A stretch of 64,000 nucleotides of DNA from Eubacterium sulci ATCC 35585 (lineage in GTDB: Bacteria; Bacillota; Clostridia; Peptostreptococcales; Anaerovoracaceae): contig CP012068.1 in the NCBI GenBank assembly GCA_001189495.1, positions 124,001-188,000 of the forward strand, given 5' to 3'. Shown piece after piece: positions 56,708-64,000 of the stretch. The position numbers and the translations under genes were made by a program. The notes under the pieces were generated by a model. It was given only the letters and a program-made list of their open reading frames with translations. It searched no databases and was not told where the DNA came from. Position 1 is the first letter of the stretch, and every line of letters starts with the position of its first letter.

Positions 56708-57382
56708 CTAGATAGAATGCTTTGATATTAGAGTTATACCGTCAGTAATCGGATTGGAGTTGTAGAAAAAGCCTGATAGTTTGCCGTGGCTTAGTCCTTC
56801 TGCAATCGTAGCTGATGTATCTGGCTCTAGCAGGCTGAGCAGAGGGAATGAAATAAGCATTATGATGCTTACTAGCAAAGCTCCTTTGAGTGCGCCGAAG
56901 AGCATTCCACAAAGCCTGTTGGAAAGACCGAGCACTCCGCGTTTTTTTAGCTCGAGGCTGCGAAGTGTAAAGCGTGCTAGCATAAACAAAGCAATGAAGA
57001 GTAATGTAAACGAGAGCATGGAGATTAGCGTATCTGCTAGAGATACTGAAATCCTTGAAGTTGCCTCGTTTCGGATGTCATCCCACAAAAGCCTGATTTG
57101 ACGTGGCAGGCTCATGATAAAACTATCTGAAGCTATGGATGAATCTAGTGTGTCTTTGATGCTCTTTGATATGCTGAGCTGAAGGCTAGTATGCTTGACT
57201 ATGAAGTTTTTGATTGGTAGAGCAAAGACAACTCCACAAACTGCACATAGCGACCAGCGAAAGAAATTGAAAAAGGAGTTCAGTAGGCCTCTGCGATAGC
57301 CAGAAGCTGCTGATATAACTATGATGGCGATGACTAGAATGTCTGCGATTTTGCTAATCATGGCAATGCTTAAAAGGCTCAT
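56708..57382 (-). CDS. CvpA family membrane protein
   Basis: A 224-residue protein with four to five helices: near residues 9-28, 38-56, 118-138 and 160-185. The N-terminal GYRRGLLNSFFNF (about 29-41) and GLSNRLCGMLFGALKGAL are CvpA-like. The family is named for colicin V production but its role in Firmicutes is unknown. ATG 57382 follows GAGGAGA. Confidence 0.78.
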   Translation of the reverse strand: MSLLSIAMISKIADILVIAIIVISAASGYRRGLLNSFFNFFRWSLCAVCGVVFALPIKNFIVKHTSLQLSISKSIKDTLDSSIASDSFIMSLPRQIRLLWDDIRNEATSRISVSLADTLISMLSFTLLFIALFMLARFTLRSLELKKRGVLGLSNRLCGMLFGALKGALLVSIIMLISFPLLSLLEPDTSATIAEGLSHGKLSGFFYNSNPITDGITLISKHSI

Positions 57383-57468
57383 GTGATCTCCTCTCTTTTT
57401 GATTAATTAATATGTAAATGATAACCCATAAAACTGCTTTGTGCAACTTGCGTTTGATAGTATTTAGC

Positions 57469-57514
57469 ATCAAAGTATGGACCTTCTTTGATTGATAATA
57501 CCACGCTAGCGTGG
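57469..57514. promoter_or_regulatory. Paired palindromes in the cvpA-tadA divergent spacer
   Basis: ATCAAAG-N10-CTTTGAT (57469-57492) and CCACGCTAGCGTGG (57501-57514) are both perfect. They sit just upstream of the tadA promoter. Operator or small hairpin; the binding protein is unknown. Confidence 0.4.
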
Positions 57515-57524
57515 ATTTTGTATC

Positions 57525-57553
57525 TTGAATAATACACGTATATGTGATAAGAT
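57525..57553 (+). promoter_or_regulatory. Predicted tadA promoter
   Basis: TTGAAT (57525-57530), 17-base spacer, TAAGAT (57548-57553). Predicted start near 57560, only about 4 bases before the ATG. Confidence 0.45.
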
Positions 57554-57563
57554 TGTAAAGTAT

Positions 57564-58031
57564 ATGAGTAATTATATGAAAGAGGCCCTTAAGGAGGCTC
57601 AGAAGGCTGCTGAAATGGGAGAAATACCTGTTGGAGCAGTTATTGTTAAGGATGGCGAAATCATTTCGAGAGGCCATAATTTGACCGAAACTACCAAGGA
57701 TCCGACAGCGCATGCGGAGATTATAGCCATCAGAGAGGCGTCTAAAGTTTTGGGCGGCTGGAGACTGATAGGCTGCGATATGTATGTGACTATGGAGCCC
57801 TGCAGTATGTGTGCGGGTGCACTCGTGTGGTCGAGAATAGAGCATCTATACATAGGTGCGGATGACCCTAAGACGGGGGCGTGTGGATCGGTCTTCAATA
57901 TCGTGCAGGATGAGAGGCTAAATCATCAGATTGCAGTGGATAGAGGTATAATGGCAGAGGAAAGTTCGCAGCTTGTGCGCGAATTCTTTCGCAACCTACG
58001 AAATAAAAGGAAAAAACCGGAGGAAGAGTAA
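57564..58031 (+). CDS. tadA: tRNA-specific adenosine deaminase
   Basis: A 155-residue zinc deaminase that converts A34 of tRNA-Arg(ACG) to inosine. The zinc/proton-shuttle motif HAEIIAIREA is near residues 53-62, and the PCSMCAGAL cysteine pair near 83-91. ATG 57564 is chosen by family start (MSNYMKEALKEA); ATG 57576 is an alternative. Neither has a ribosome site. The stop overlaps the next ATG by one base. Confidence 0.94.
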   Translation: MSNYMKEALKEAQKAAEMGEIPVGAVIVKDGEIISRGHNLTETTKDPTAHAEIIAIREASKVLGGWRLIGCDMYVTMEPCSMCAGALVWSRIEHLYIGADDPKTGACGSVFNIVQDERLNHQIAVDRGIMAEESSQLVREFFRNLRNKRKKPEEE

Positions 58032-58888
58032 TGAAGAAAACGAGTATCAGAATTTGCCTAACAGCATTGATTGTGATGATATTTACCTCGTTTGCATTTG
58101 CAGAGAGCGGTAAGCTTGAGCTAAAGGAAAGCTACCCTAAGGATGGACAGAAGAATACATCTGTTGAGAATGTCGGCGTTAAGCTAACTTTTAATAACAA
58201 GGTGAACAAGAAGGAGAATCAGAAGGCGAATTCTAAGTGCTTTAAGATTCTAGACGCTAAGGGAAAGGAACTTCCTATCAAGGTGTATTTTAACCCTGAT
58301 GTTAAGGGACAGGTTCTCGTGCTTTACGATACAGTAAATGCCAAGAAGAATGCAATCAAGGGTGATAGCAAGTACACACTGGTTATTTCTAAGAAATTTG
58401 TTGATAATGATGGAAATACGCTCGGTAAGGATCATAAGATTGAATTTAAGACATTGAACCAGAGTCTTAACAACAAGATTTACATGGGTATGATGCTTTT
58501 AATGATGGTCGGAATGTTCTTCTTTGCAAGCAGACAGGCTAAGAAGCATCAGGAAGAGGACGAAGATGCAGATACGAGCAATGCTCCATTTAACCCATAC
58601 AAGGAAGCTAAGAGAACAGGTAGACCTGTTAGCGAAATAATCGCTCAGCATGAGAAGGAAGAGGCTAAGGCTGCTAAGAAGGCTGCGAAAAAGGCAGCTA
58701 AGGAAGCTGACGAGGACGATTACGAAGAGTATGAGGAAGAGGATAACGGCAACTTCAAGGTAAAGGGACCAAGACCTATATCTGAAGCTGGCGGAAGATA
58801 TATAACTGGCCGTAAGGCTCTAGCAGAGGCTCAGGCGGCAGAAGAAGAGCGACTCGCTAAGAGAAGAGCTAAGAACAAGAAGAAGTAA
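58031..58888 (+). CDS. Secreted Ig-like (SbsA/Big_5 type) single-pass membrane protein
   Basis: A 285-residue protein with a signal peptide (about residues 1-24, ending AFA), an outside Ig-like domain of the SbsA/Big_5 type (about 30-145, ESYPKDGQKNTSVEN then LTFNNKVNKK), one membrane helix (about 152-168, MGMMLLMMVGMFFFAS) and a 115-residue cytoplasmic tail very rich in Lys, Glu and Ala that is probably helical. Family members are copper or surface-layer associated, but nothing here shows a ligand. It overlaps tadA by one base. Confidence 0.75.
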   Translation: MKKTSIRICLTALIVMIFTSFAFAESGKLELKESYPKDGQKNTSVENVGVKLTFNNKVNKKENQKANSKCFKILDAKGKELPIKVYFNPDVKGQVLVLYDTVNAKKNAIKGDSKYTLVISKKFVDNDGNTLGKDHKIEFKTLNQSLNNKIYMGMMLLMMVGMFFFASRQAKKHQEEDEDADTSNAPFNPYKEAKRTGRPVSEIIAQHEKEEAKAAKKAAKKAAKEADEDDYEEYEEEDNGNFKVKGPRPISEAGGRYITGRKALAEAQAAEEERLAKRRAKNKKK

Positions 58889-58926
58889 GCTTTTTGATCT
58901 TGCACATAGCGTAATTGGAGGCAAAA

Positions 58927-59904
58927 GTGGAAAAGACCATAATGCTTTTCTCTTATGCGAAGATTAACCTTTCCATTGATGTTGGCAATGTAATGCCAAG
59001 TGGTATGCACCCAGTAGATATGGTGATGCAGCAAATATCACTAAGAGATGAGATAAGTATCAGATTCACAGATGAGATGCCACCAGAGCCAATTAATAGC
59101 TTTGGAGCGAATCTAAAGGGTTTTGAAATATACCTCAGAACAAACCTAAGATATTTGCCAAACAATAGGTATAACCTCGCGTGGAGAGCAGCGGAGCTTA
59201 TGATAGATGAATATGGAGATAAGGTGAATCCAAAGGGGCTCATTGAGATCTTCATAAAGAAAAGAATCCCGGTTGCTGCGGGCATGGCTGGCGGAAGTGG
59301 CAATGCTGCGGCAATAATGCATGGACTCAATGCTATGTGGGAGCTAGGGCTTTCGCTAGAAGAGCTTTGTGAACAAGGGGCGAAGCTAGGGTCTGATATC
59401 CCGTTTTGTTTGATGGCGCAGGCAAAAAGCAACAAGGACTTGCCTGAGAATATCAGATACTCTAACATTGCTTCAACTTGTGCGAGAGCAAGAGGAACGG
59501 GCACTGAGCTTAGCAAAGTGAGACCTCTGAAATCGAGCATACTTGTCGTAACACCAAGGCTTAGCGTTTCAACAAGGACGGTATTTACTGGGATTGATGA
59601 ATGTACGATAAGCGATAGACCTAATAATGATAAGCTTTGTAGAGCTTTGAGATATGGTGATAAGAATACAGTGTATTCTGAGATGATAAATGTCCTCGAG
59701 GAGTTTACACTGAAGGAGTATCCAGAGGTTGCGGAGCTCAAGCGCTTTATGATTGTGACCTGTGAAGGTGCGAGGAAGGTGCTGATGAGCGGTAGCGGAC
59801 CGACGGTATTTGCAATATTTGATAGCGAAAGTCAGGCTAAGAAGTACGCGACAGTTTTTAAAGAAAAGTCTTGCTTTGCCTTTTGGGCAAGGACGATGAT
59901 ATAG
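58927..59904 (+). CDS. ispE: 4-(Cytidine 5'-diphospho)-2-C-methyl-D-erythritol kinase (GHMP kinase)
   Basis: A 325-residue GHMP kinase of the MEP isoprenoid pathway. N-terminal SYAKINLSIDV (residues about 9-19), the GHMP ATP loop PVAAGMAGGSGNAAAIMHGL near 115-134, and the C-terminal MSGSGPTVFAIF near 288-299 are present. The start is GTG 58927, 5 bases after TTGGAGG. An insertion of about 30 residues between the ATP loop and the third motif makes it longer than the usual 280-300 residues. Confidence 0.88.
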   Translation: MEKTIMLFSYAKINLSIDVGNVMPSGMHPVDMVMQQISLRDEISIRFTDEMPPEPINSFGANLKGFEIYLRTNLRYLPNNRYNLAWRAAELMIDEYGDKVNPKGLIEIFIKKRIPVAAGMAGGSGNAAAIMHGLNAMWELGLSLEELCEQGAKLGSDIPFCLMAQAKSNKDLPENIRYSNIASTCARARGTGTELSKVRPLKSSILVVTPRLSVSTRTVFTGIDECTISDRPNNDKLCRALRYGDKNTVYSEMINVLEEFTLKEYPEVAELKRFMIVTCEGARKVLMSGSGPTVFAIFDSESQAKKYATVFKEKSCFAFWARTMI

Positions 59905-59932
59905 GGCTTATTGAAGCAGAATGGAGATTTTT

Positions 59933-60628
59933 ATGGACCTACAGGATGTGAAAATGGATATTGGTAGCCACAGACCTCTTAGAGAGGTTGTATATGAGGA
60001 GCTGAAGAGGAATATTATGACTGGTCGTATTGTTCCTGGAACTCGTCTTATGGAGGTTGATCTCTCAAATCAGATGGGCGTTAGCCGCACTCCTATTAGA
60101 GAGGCAATTCGTAAGCTGGAGAAGGAAGGCCTTGTTACAATTCAGCCAAGACACGGCGCTTATGCATCCGATGTTTCCATAGATGAGATGGTGGACCTGC
60201 TGGACGTAAGAGAGGAGCTTGAGGGGTTTTCGGCTGAGCTTGCAGCAAAGCGCATTACTCCTGAAGAAATCGACCGTTTGGAGAATATCACAGACGACTA
60301 TGAGCTTGCAGTTAAGCATAACGATACAGAGCAGATGATTTTTTGTGATGAGCAGTTCCATAAGGAAATTGTTGAGATTACAGGAAATAACACTCTTGTA
60401 AAATTCAGCACCATGGCTCAGGAGCTAGCTTTGAGATTCAGATACATTTACTACGATGACTTCTCGCGCTATGAGAACATGCCTAGCGAACATAGGGGAA
60501 TCATTGCAGCTCTCAAGAGCGGAGATAGTGTCGAGGCTAGACGTGTTGTTTCAGAGCACATTCAGGCACTAAGAGCTTTTGTCATCGAAGGAGGAAAAAC
60601 AGGCTTCCGCGATAAGAGAGAGCTTTAA
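59933..60628 (+). CDS. GntR-family regulator, FadR/FCD subgroup
   Basis: A 231-residue regulator. The N-terminal winged helix (about residues 12-75, with LSNQMGVSRTPIREAIRKLEKEGLV) is followed by an FCD ligand domain (about 85-215) whose D-x3-H and two further His residues (EQFHKEIVE; SEHRGII; VSEHIQAL) bind metal. Members sense organic acids. ATG 59933 follows TGGAGA; the earlier ATG (59921) lacks a site. It follows ispE and no regulated catabolic gene is adjacent. Confidence 0.87.
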   Translation: MDLQDVKMDIGSHRPLREVVYEELKRNIMTGRIVPGTRLMEVDLSNQMGVSRTPIREAIRKLEKEGLVTIQPRHGAYASDVSIDEMVDLLDVREELEGFSAELAAKRITPEEIDRLENITDDYELAVKHNDTEQMIFCDEQFHKEIVEITGNNTLVKFSTMAQELALRFRYIYYDDFSRYENMPSEHRGIIAALKSGDSVEARRVVSEHIQALRAFVIEGGKTGFRDKREL

Positions 60629-60701
60629 TATCTGGGAGCTATAATAAAAGGCAGGTATATGCTGCTAGATTATAAGAATTTAATATAAACCATAAAATAG
60701 A

Positions 60702-60736
60702 GAAAATCCTCAAGAAATAAATCTTGAGGATTTTTC
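60702..60736. terminator. Bidirectional terminator between gntR and htrA
   Basis: Perfect AAAATCCTCAAGA / TCTTGAGGATTTT with a 6-base loop. Confidence 0.85.
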
Positions 60737-60758
60737 AATACAGCTATATTAATCTATG

Positions 60759-62291
60759 TTAACCTTCCGAGAGGACTACTGTGATTTCTACGGATTTTTC
60801 ATTTCGTAAAACGGTGATTTTTATTTTATCACCTGGCTTGTATTTATCTAGTGCTGTTCTCAGGTCTACAGCTGACTCTATCTTTGCTTTTCCGATGGAT
60901 TGAATCTTGTCACCAGATTGTAATCCGGATTTCTTCGCCTCATCTGTAACAACATCATCGATATATACTCCTGGCGCGCTTACGCCATATTTTTGTGCAT
61001 CTTCTTCACTTGATAAATCAACAATCTTAACGCCTATTATTGCACGTCCAGTAACCTTGCCGTTCTGAATTAGATCCTTTGCAATCTTTGATGCGGTGTT
61101 GATAGGAATTGCAAATCCAAGTCCTTCAACATTAGAACCAGACGATTTAGCAACTACAATTCCGATTAGGTTTCCCTGTCCATCAAAAAGGCCACCGCCC
61201 GAGTTTCCTGGGTTGATTGAAGTGTCAGTCTGAAGAAGCTTCATTGCCTTTCCGTCAACGCTAATTTGTCTATCACGAGCGCTAATGATACCTGCTGAAA
61301 CACTTCCGCCTAGCTCGCCAAGTGGATTACCAATTGCAACTGCCTGATCACCTACGGAGATAGAATCGCTGTCACCGTATCTTGCAGCAGTATATCCTGA
61401 GCCGTCAATTTTTAGAACAGCTATGTCGTTTTGACTATCAGCACCTATAAGACGTGCTTTCTTGGTCGTTCCGTCTTTGAGCTTTACGATTATATTCGAA
61501 GCGCCATCGATTACATGATTACAGGTCATTATATAGCCGTCGCTATCGATAATTACGCCAGAGCCTGCACCCTTGGTTACATAGTTCTTAATCCAAGAGT
61601 CTCCACTGACCTTTTCTGTCTGTATCTCAACGACAGCATTTTCGTTCATAGAAACGATTTCTTTGATTGGTCTAGTTGTGCCATTGGATTTAGTTAACTT
61701 ATAGTTTGTAGCAGAGACATTGTTTCCACCGTATGAACCATCAAATGCTCCTGCTAGCTTAAGCCCTCCAATGGTTATACCAGAAGTTCCTAGCATTGCG
61801 CAAATTAGGCAGATGATAAAAGCCTTCTTGGTAATATAAACAGGGGACTTAGGTGTTTTGGTTTTAGGCATGCCGCCATTTCCGTCAGAGGATTTTCTAT
61901 CAAAGCTTCTAAGCTGTGAAGTATCATATGAATAGTTTTCAAATCCTCTTGAAGTGTTAAACTGTCTTTCCTGCTCAAATGGATTGCTCGATGACTGAAA
62001 CGAAGTATTGCCAAATGAGGTTCTCTCATAGCCAGGAAATTTTGGTACAGACTCCCATTCTGCATTTGACGTGCTATTTGGTGCATTGTATGATGTGTTT
62101 GCAGATGTTGAATCAAAGTTTGAAGCAGGATTTTGATCAACGCCTGTCTGCGCTGTGCCTGCGCTGAAAGTGTTATTAGCACTTGGTAGCTCGCTAGCTG
62201 TAGCTTCGGTTATATCCGATGGATTTTCATTTGGGGGAGTTATTTCATCTTTGTTGCCAAATGGGGGTGTGTAATCATTATTGTGATCCAT
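60759..62291 (-). CDS. htrA: HtrA/DegP-like serine protease
   Basis: A 510-residue protease. A long, low-complexity, Asn/Ser/Thr-rich cytoplasmic N-terminus (about 1-140) is followed by one membrane helix (about 153-175), a trypsin-like domain and one PDZ domain (about 400-505). Triad: His in MTCNHVIDG (about 257), Asp in QNDIAVLKI (about 287), Ser in NPGNSGGGLF (about 365). It degrades misfolded proteins outside the membrane. AAGGAGGT precedes the ATG. Confidence 0.94.
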   Translation of the reverse strand: MDHNNDYTPPFGNKDEITPPNENPSDITEATASELPSANNTFSAGTAQTGVDQNPASNFDSTSANTSYNAPNSTSNAEWESVPKFPGYERTSFGNTSFQSSSNPFEQERQFNTSRGFENYSYDTSQLRSFDRKSSDGNGGMPKTKTPKSPVYITKKAFIICLICAMLGTSGITIGGLKLAGAFDGSYGGNNVSATNYKLTKSNGTTRPIKEIVSMNENAVVEIQTEKVSGDSWIKNYVTKGAGSGVIIDSDGYIMTCNHVIDGASNIIVKLKDGTTKKARLIGADSQNDIAVLKIDGSGYTAARYGDSDSISVGDQAVAIGNPLGELGGSVSAGIISARDRQISVDGKAMKLLQTDTSINPGNSGGGLFDGQGNLIGIVVAKSSGSNVEGLGFAIPINTASKIAKDLIQNGKVTGRAIIGVKIVDLSSEEDAQKYGVSAPGVYIDDVVTDEAKKSGLQSGDKIQSIGKAKIESAVDLRTALDKYKPGDKIKITVLRNEKSVEITVVLSEG

Positions 62292-62532
62292 AAGCTTACC
62301 TCCTTGTTAGTTTGTCTATTTATGGTATGATTATAGTTAAGATATATGACTTTTTTGTGATAAAAGGGTTAATCCTGTGCAATGATTTTATATATTTTGA
62401 TACTATCAGAGTTTAAGGGTTTATAAAAGCAAAATAAATGATTTTAATACAAGTTTTTTGCTTGCTGAATAACAAAAAAATATCTATTTGTGGTATAATA
62501 GCAAATTGAGTTTGTGAAAGGACAGTAATGAT
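62292..62532. other. Divergent AT-rich spacer with extended -10 promoter
   Basis: A 241-base region between htrA and the DUF1934 gene with no gene seen. TGGTATAAT at 62491-62499 is an extended -10 for the plus-strand genes. Imperfect TATGATTATAG-like boxes near 62325-62340 may serve htrA. Confidence 0.45.
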
Positions 62533-62961
62533 ATGAAGAATGTCACGATAAAGATAACTGGCAAGCGTTTTGTCGGCGACAATGTCGAAGAAGAACTCGA
62601 ATTTGTGAGTGACGGCATGATGTTCGAGAAGGGCGGAGCCAAGTATTTTATATATGAAGAGAGTGAGTTTTCGGGATTTCCAGGATGTAAGACCAGTCTT
62701 AAACTGACGGATACCAGCCTGAGAATGAAGAGAATTGGAGACTCAAGTGAGTACGGATCAGTACTAGAGTTTGAGACCGGAAAGCGTTTTAAGAGCGATT
62801 ATAGCACGCCGTATGGGCCTATGTCGCTAGAGGTTTTGACGAATAGCATCAAGAGAGAGCTTTCGCCAGAGGGGTACGGTAAGATAACTCTTGAGTATGA
62901 TATTAGTCTCAGAGGAATGATAGAAGGTCGCAACGAGCTTGCGATTGAGATAATGCAGTAG
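62533..62961 (+). CDS. DUF1934 (YwiB-like) beta-barrel protein
   Basis: A 142-residue protein with mainly beta-strand, lipocalin-like pattern and DUF1934 features (strand with DGMMFEKGGAKYFIYEES near residues 27-44, and a late KITLEYDISLRG near residues 118-129). The family is widespread in Firmicutes without a settled function. AAAGGACAG precedes the ATG. It leads a run DUF1934-miniprotein-DUF1846. Confidence 0.75.
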   Translation: MKNVTIKITGKRFVGDNVEEELEFVSDGMMFEKGGAKYFIYEESEFSGFPGCKTSLKLTDTSLRMKRIGDSSEYGSVLEFETGKRFKSDYSTPYGPMSLEVLTNSIKRELSPEGYGKITLEYDISLRGMIEGRNELAIEIMQ

Positions 62962-62969
62962 GTGTAAGT

Positions 62970-63071
62970 ATGAACAGATTTCACAGATGGGTTGCAAGAA
63001 TAGTAGTAGCGGTTATTATCCTCTCTATGGTTGGAACCACCTTATTTCTTTCTTTTCAGATGTTAGTGTAG
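62970..63071 (+). CDS. 33-residue membrane miniprotein
   Basis: Begins MNRFHRWVARIVVAV: a basic N-terminus and one predicted membrane helix (residues about 10-32). It starts 8 bases after the DUF1934 stop with a weak AGGTG site and ends 15 bases before the next gene. Its size and plan resemble the Prli42/DUF4044 miniproteins of Firmicutes, which is suggestive only. Confidence 0.5.
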   Translation: MNRFHRWVARIVVAVIILSMVGTTLFLSFQMLV

Positions 63072-63086
63072 ACGGGAGGCGTCTCT

Positions 63087-64000
63087 ATGTACAAATTAGG
63101 TTTTGATTCAGAAAAATATCTCGAAGAACAGTCGCATTATATAATGCAGAGAATCAACGAAAAGCAGGGCGAAAGGCTTTACCTTGAGTTCGGTGGCAAG
63201 TTGGTTCACGATAAGCACGCTATGAGGGTGCTTCCTGGCTTTGATGAGAATGCGAAAATTAAGCTTTTGCAGAAGATGAAGGACTCAGCAGAGGTGATTA
63301 TTTGCATCTACTCTGGAGATATAACGACTAACAAAACGAGGCATGACTTCGGCATCACCTATGACCTCGAAGTTCTAAGGCTCATAGATACATTCAGAAA
63401 GTACGATTTAGATATAAACAGCGTAGTCATAACGAGATATGAGGATGCTCCAGCAGTTGACATGTTCATCAAAAAGCTCGAAAGACGCGGAATTAAGACA
63501 TATAAGCACTGCTTTACAAAGGGGTATCCTACAGATGTAGATACGATTGTAAGTGAAGAAGGCTATGGCGCAAACCCTTACATTGAGGTGACCAAGCCGC
63601 TTGTCGTTGTAACTGGACCTGGTGGAGGCTCAGGAAAGCTTGCGACATGTCTATCCCAGCTATATCATGACTTTATGCGTGGACGCAAGGTAAGATATGC
63701 GAAGTTTGAGACCTTCCCAGTTTGGAATCTTCCACTAAAGCATCCAGTTAACCTTGCTTATGAGTCTGCAACGGTAGATCTAAAGGATGTGAACATGATA
63801 GACCCTTTCCACCTAGAGGCTTATGGTGAGAAGGCAATCAACTACAATAGAGATATTGAGGTATTTCCAGTAGTTAAACGAATAATTGAGAAGATTACAG
63901 GAGAGGAATCTGAATACCAGTCACCAACGGACATGGGTGTAAACCGTGTAGGCTTTTGTATTACTGATGATGAGGTCTGTCAGGAGGCTTCTTGTCAGGA
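63087..64000 (+). CDS. DUF1846 family protein (3' end cut off by window)
   Basis: About 304 codons visible of a family usually near 500 residues. It starts [19 protein letters not shown] and has the P-loop-like [19 protein letters not shown] near residues 172-190 and [16 protein letters not shown] near 140-155. DUF1846 proteins are ATP-binding-like and of unknown function, common in Firmicutes and Actinobacteria. GGGAGG precedes ATG 63087. The C-terminus lies beyond the window. Confidence 0.85.
   Translation, partial: MYKLGFDSEKYLEEQSHYIMQRINEKQGERLYLEFGGKLVHDKHAMRVLPGFDENAKIKLLQKMKDSAEVIICIYSGDITTNKTRHDFGITYDLEVLRLIDTFRKYDLDINSVVITRYEDAPAVDMFIKKLERRGIKTYKHCFTKGYPTDVDTIVSEEGYGANPYIEVTKPLVVVTGPGGGSGKLATCLSQLYHDFMRGRKVRYAKFETFPVWNLPLKHPVNLAYESATVDLKDVNMIDPFHLEAYGEKAINYNRDIEVFPVVKRIIEKITGEESEYQSPTDMGVNRVGFCITDDEVCQEASCQ

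Noticed and set aside
60759-62291. Open frames in other frames of the htrA N-terminal low-complexity part
   Set aside because: By-products of the Asn/Ser/Thr-rich repeat-like coding sequence; no starts with ribosome sites.

Overview
The window is a piece of chromosome around the replication origin of a low-GC Gram-positive anaerobe, most likely class Clostridia. Evidence: the origin gene order (gyrA-gyrB-recF-dnaN-dnaA facing rpmH-rnpA-yidD-yidC-jag-mnmE-mnmG-rsmG-parA-parB), rubredoxin, and a full Stickland-type ornithine fermentation cluster arranged as in amino-acid-fermenting clostridia. Genus cannot be fixed from the sequence alone. No rRNA, tRNA, CRISPR array or insertion sequence was seen.

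Layout. 1-7.1 kb: a cut-off sugar nucleotidyltransferase, a DUF2148 protein, a PAP2-PucR-rubredoxin run, an acyltransferase with a membrane protein, and an rsbW-sigB/F-proC operon. 7.1-15.5 kb (minus): gyrA, gyrB, recF, dnaN, dnaA. 13.99-14.17 and 15.6-15.74 kb: two DnaA-box clusters flanking dnaA, a bipartite oriC. 15.8-24.1 kb (plus): ribosome/RNase P/membrane insertion/tRNA modification genes, then a perfect parS site built into the rsmG terminator just before parA-parB. 24.1-32.6 kb: gdpP without membrane segments, rplI, dnaB, a DnaD protein fused to the N-terminal domain of a DnaC-type loader, divIC, rnmV, rsmA and an LtaS-like sulfatase. 32.7-39.4 kb: aroB (minus), a SanA-like protein, and a TetR/MMPL/secreted heptad-repeat module. 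39.5-40.2 kb: a type III toxin-antitoxin locus (ToxN-like) whose toxin C-terminus lies in the -1 frame behind an A AAA AAG heptamer. 40.3-42.6 kb: rnhA, walJ, rlmH, arsR.

42.9-55.3 kb is the metabolic centrepiece. A RocR-like sigma-54 activator precedes ord-ortA-ortB-oraS-oraE, a GlmL/MutL-like ATPase, ornithine racemase, an unknown gene and an NhaC-family transporter. Together they predict L-ornithine to D-ornithine to 2,4-diaminopentanoate to 2-amino-4-ketopentanoate to alanine plus acetyl-CoA. A consensus -24/-12 promoter lies before ord; inverted repeats ATGCAAA-N4-TTTGCAT lie between the activator and the promoter and also over the activator's own -35 box, giving a coherent regulatory model.

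55.4-64 kb holds ordinary envelope and housekeeping genes: a VanY-type carboxypeptidase, CvpA, TadA, an Ig-like membrane protein, IspE, a GntR regulator, HtrA, DUF1934, a 33-residue membrane miniprotein and a truncated DUF1846 gene. Most transcription units end in clear hairpin terminators.
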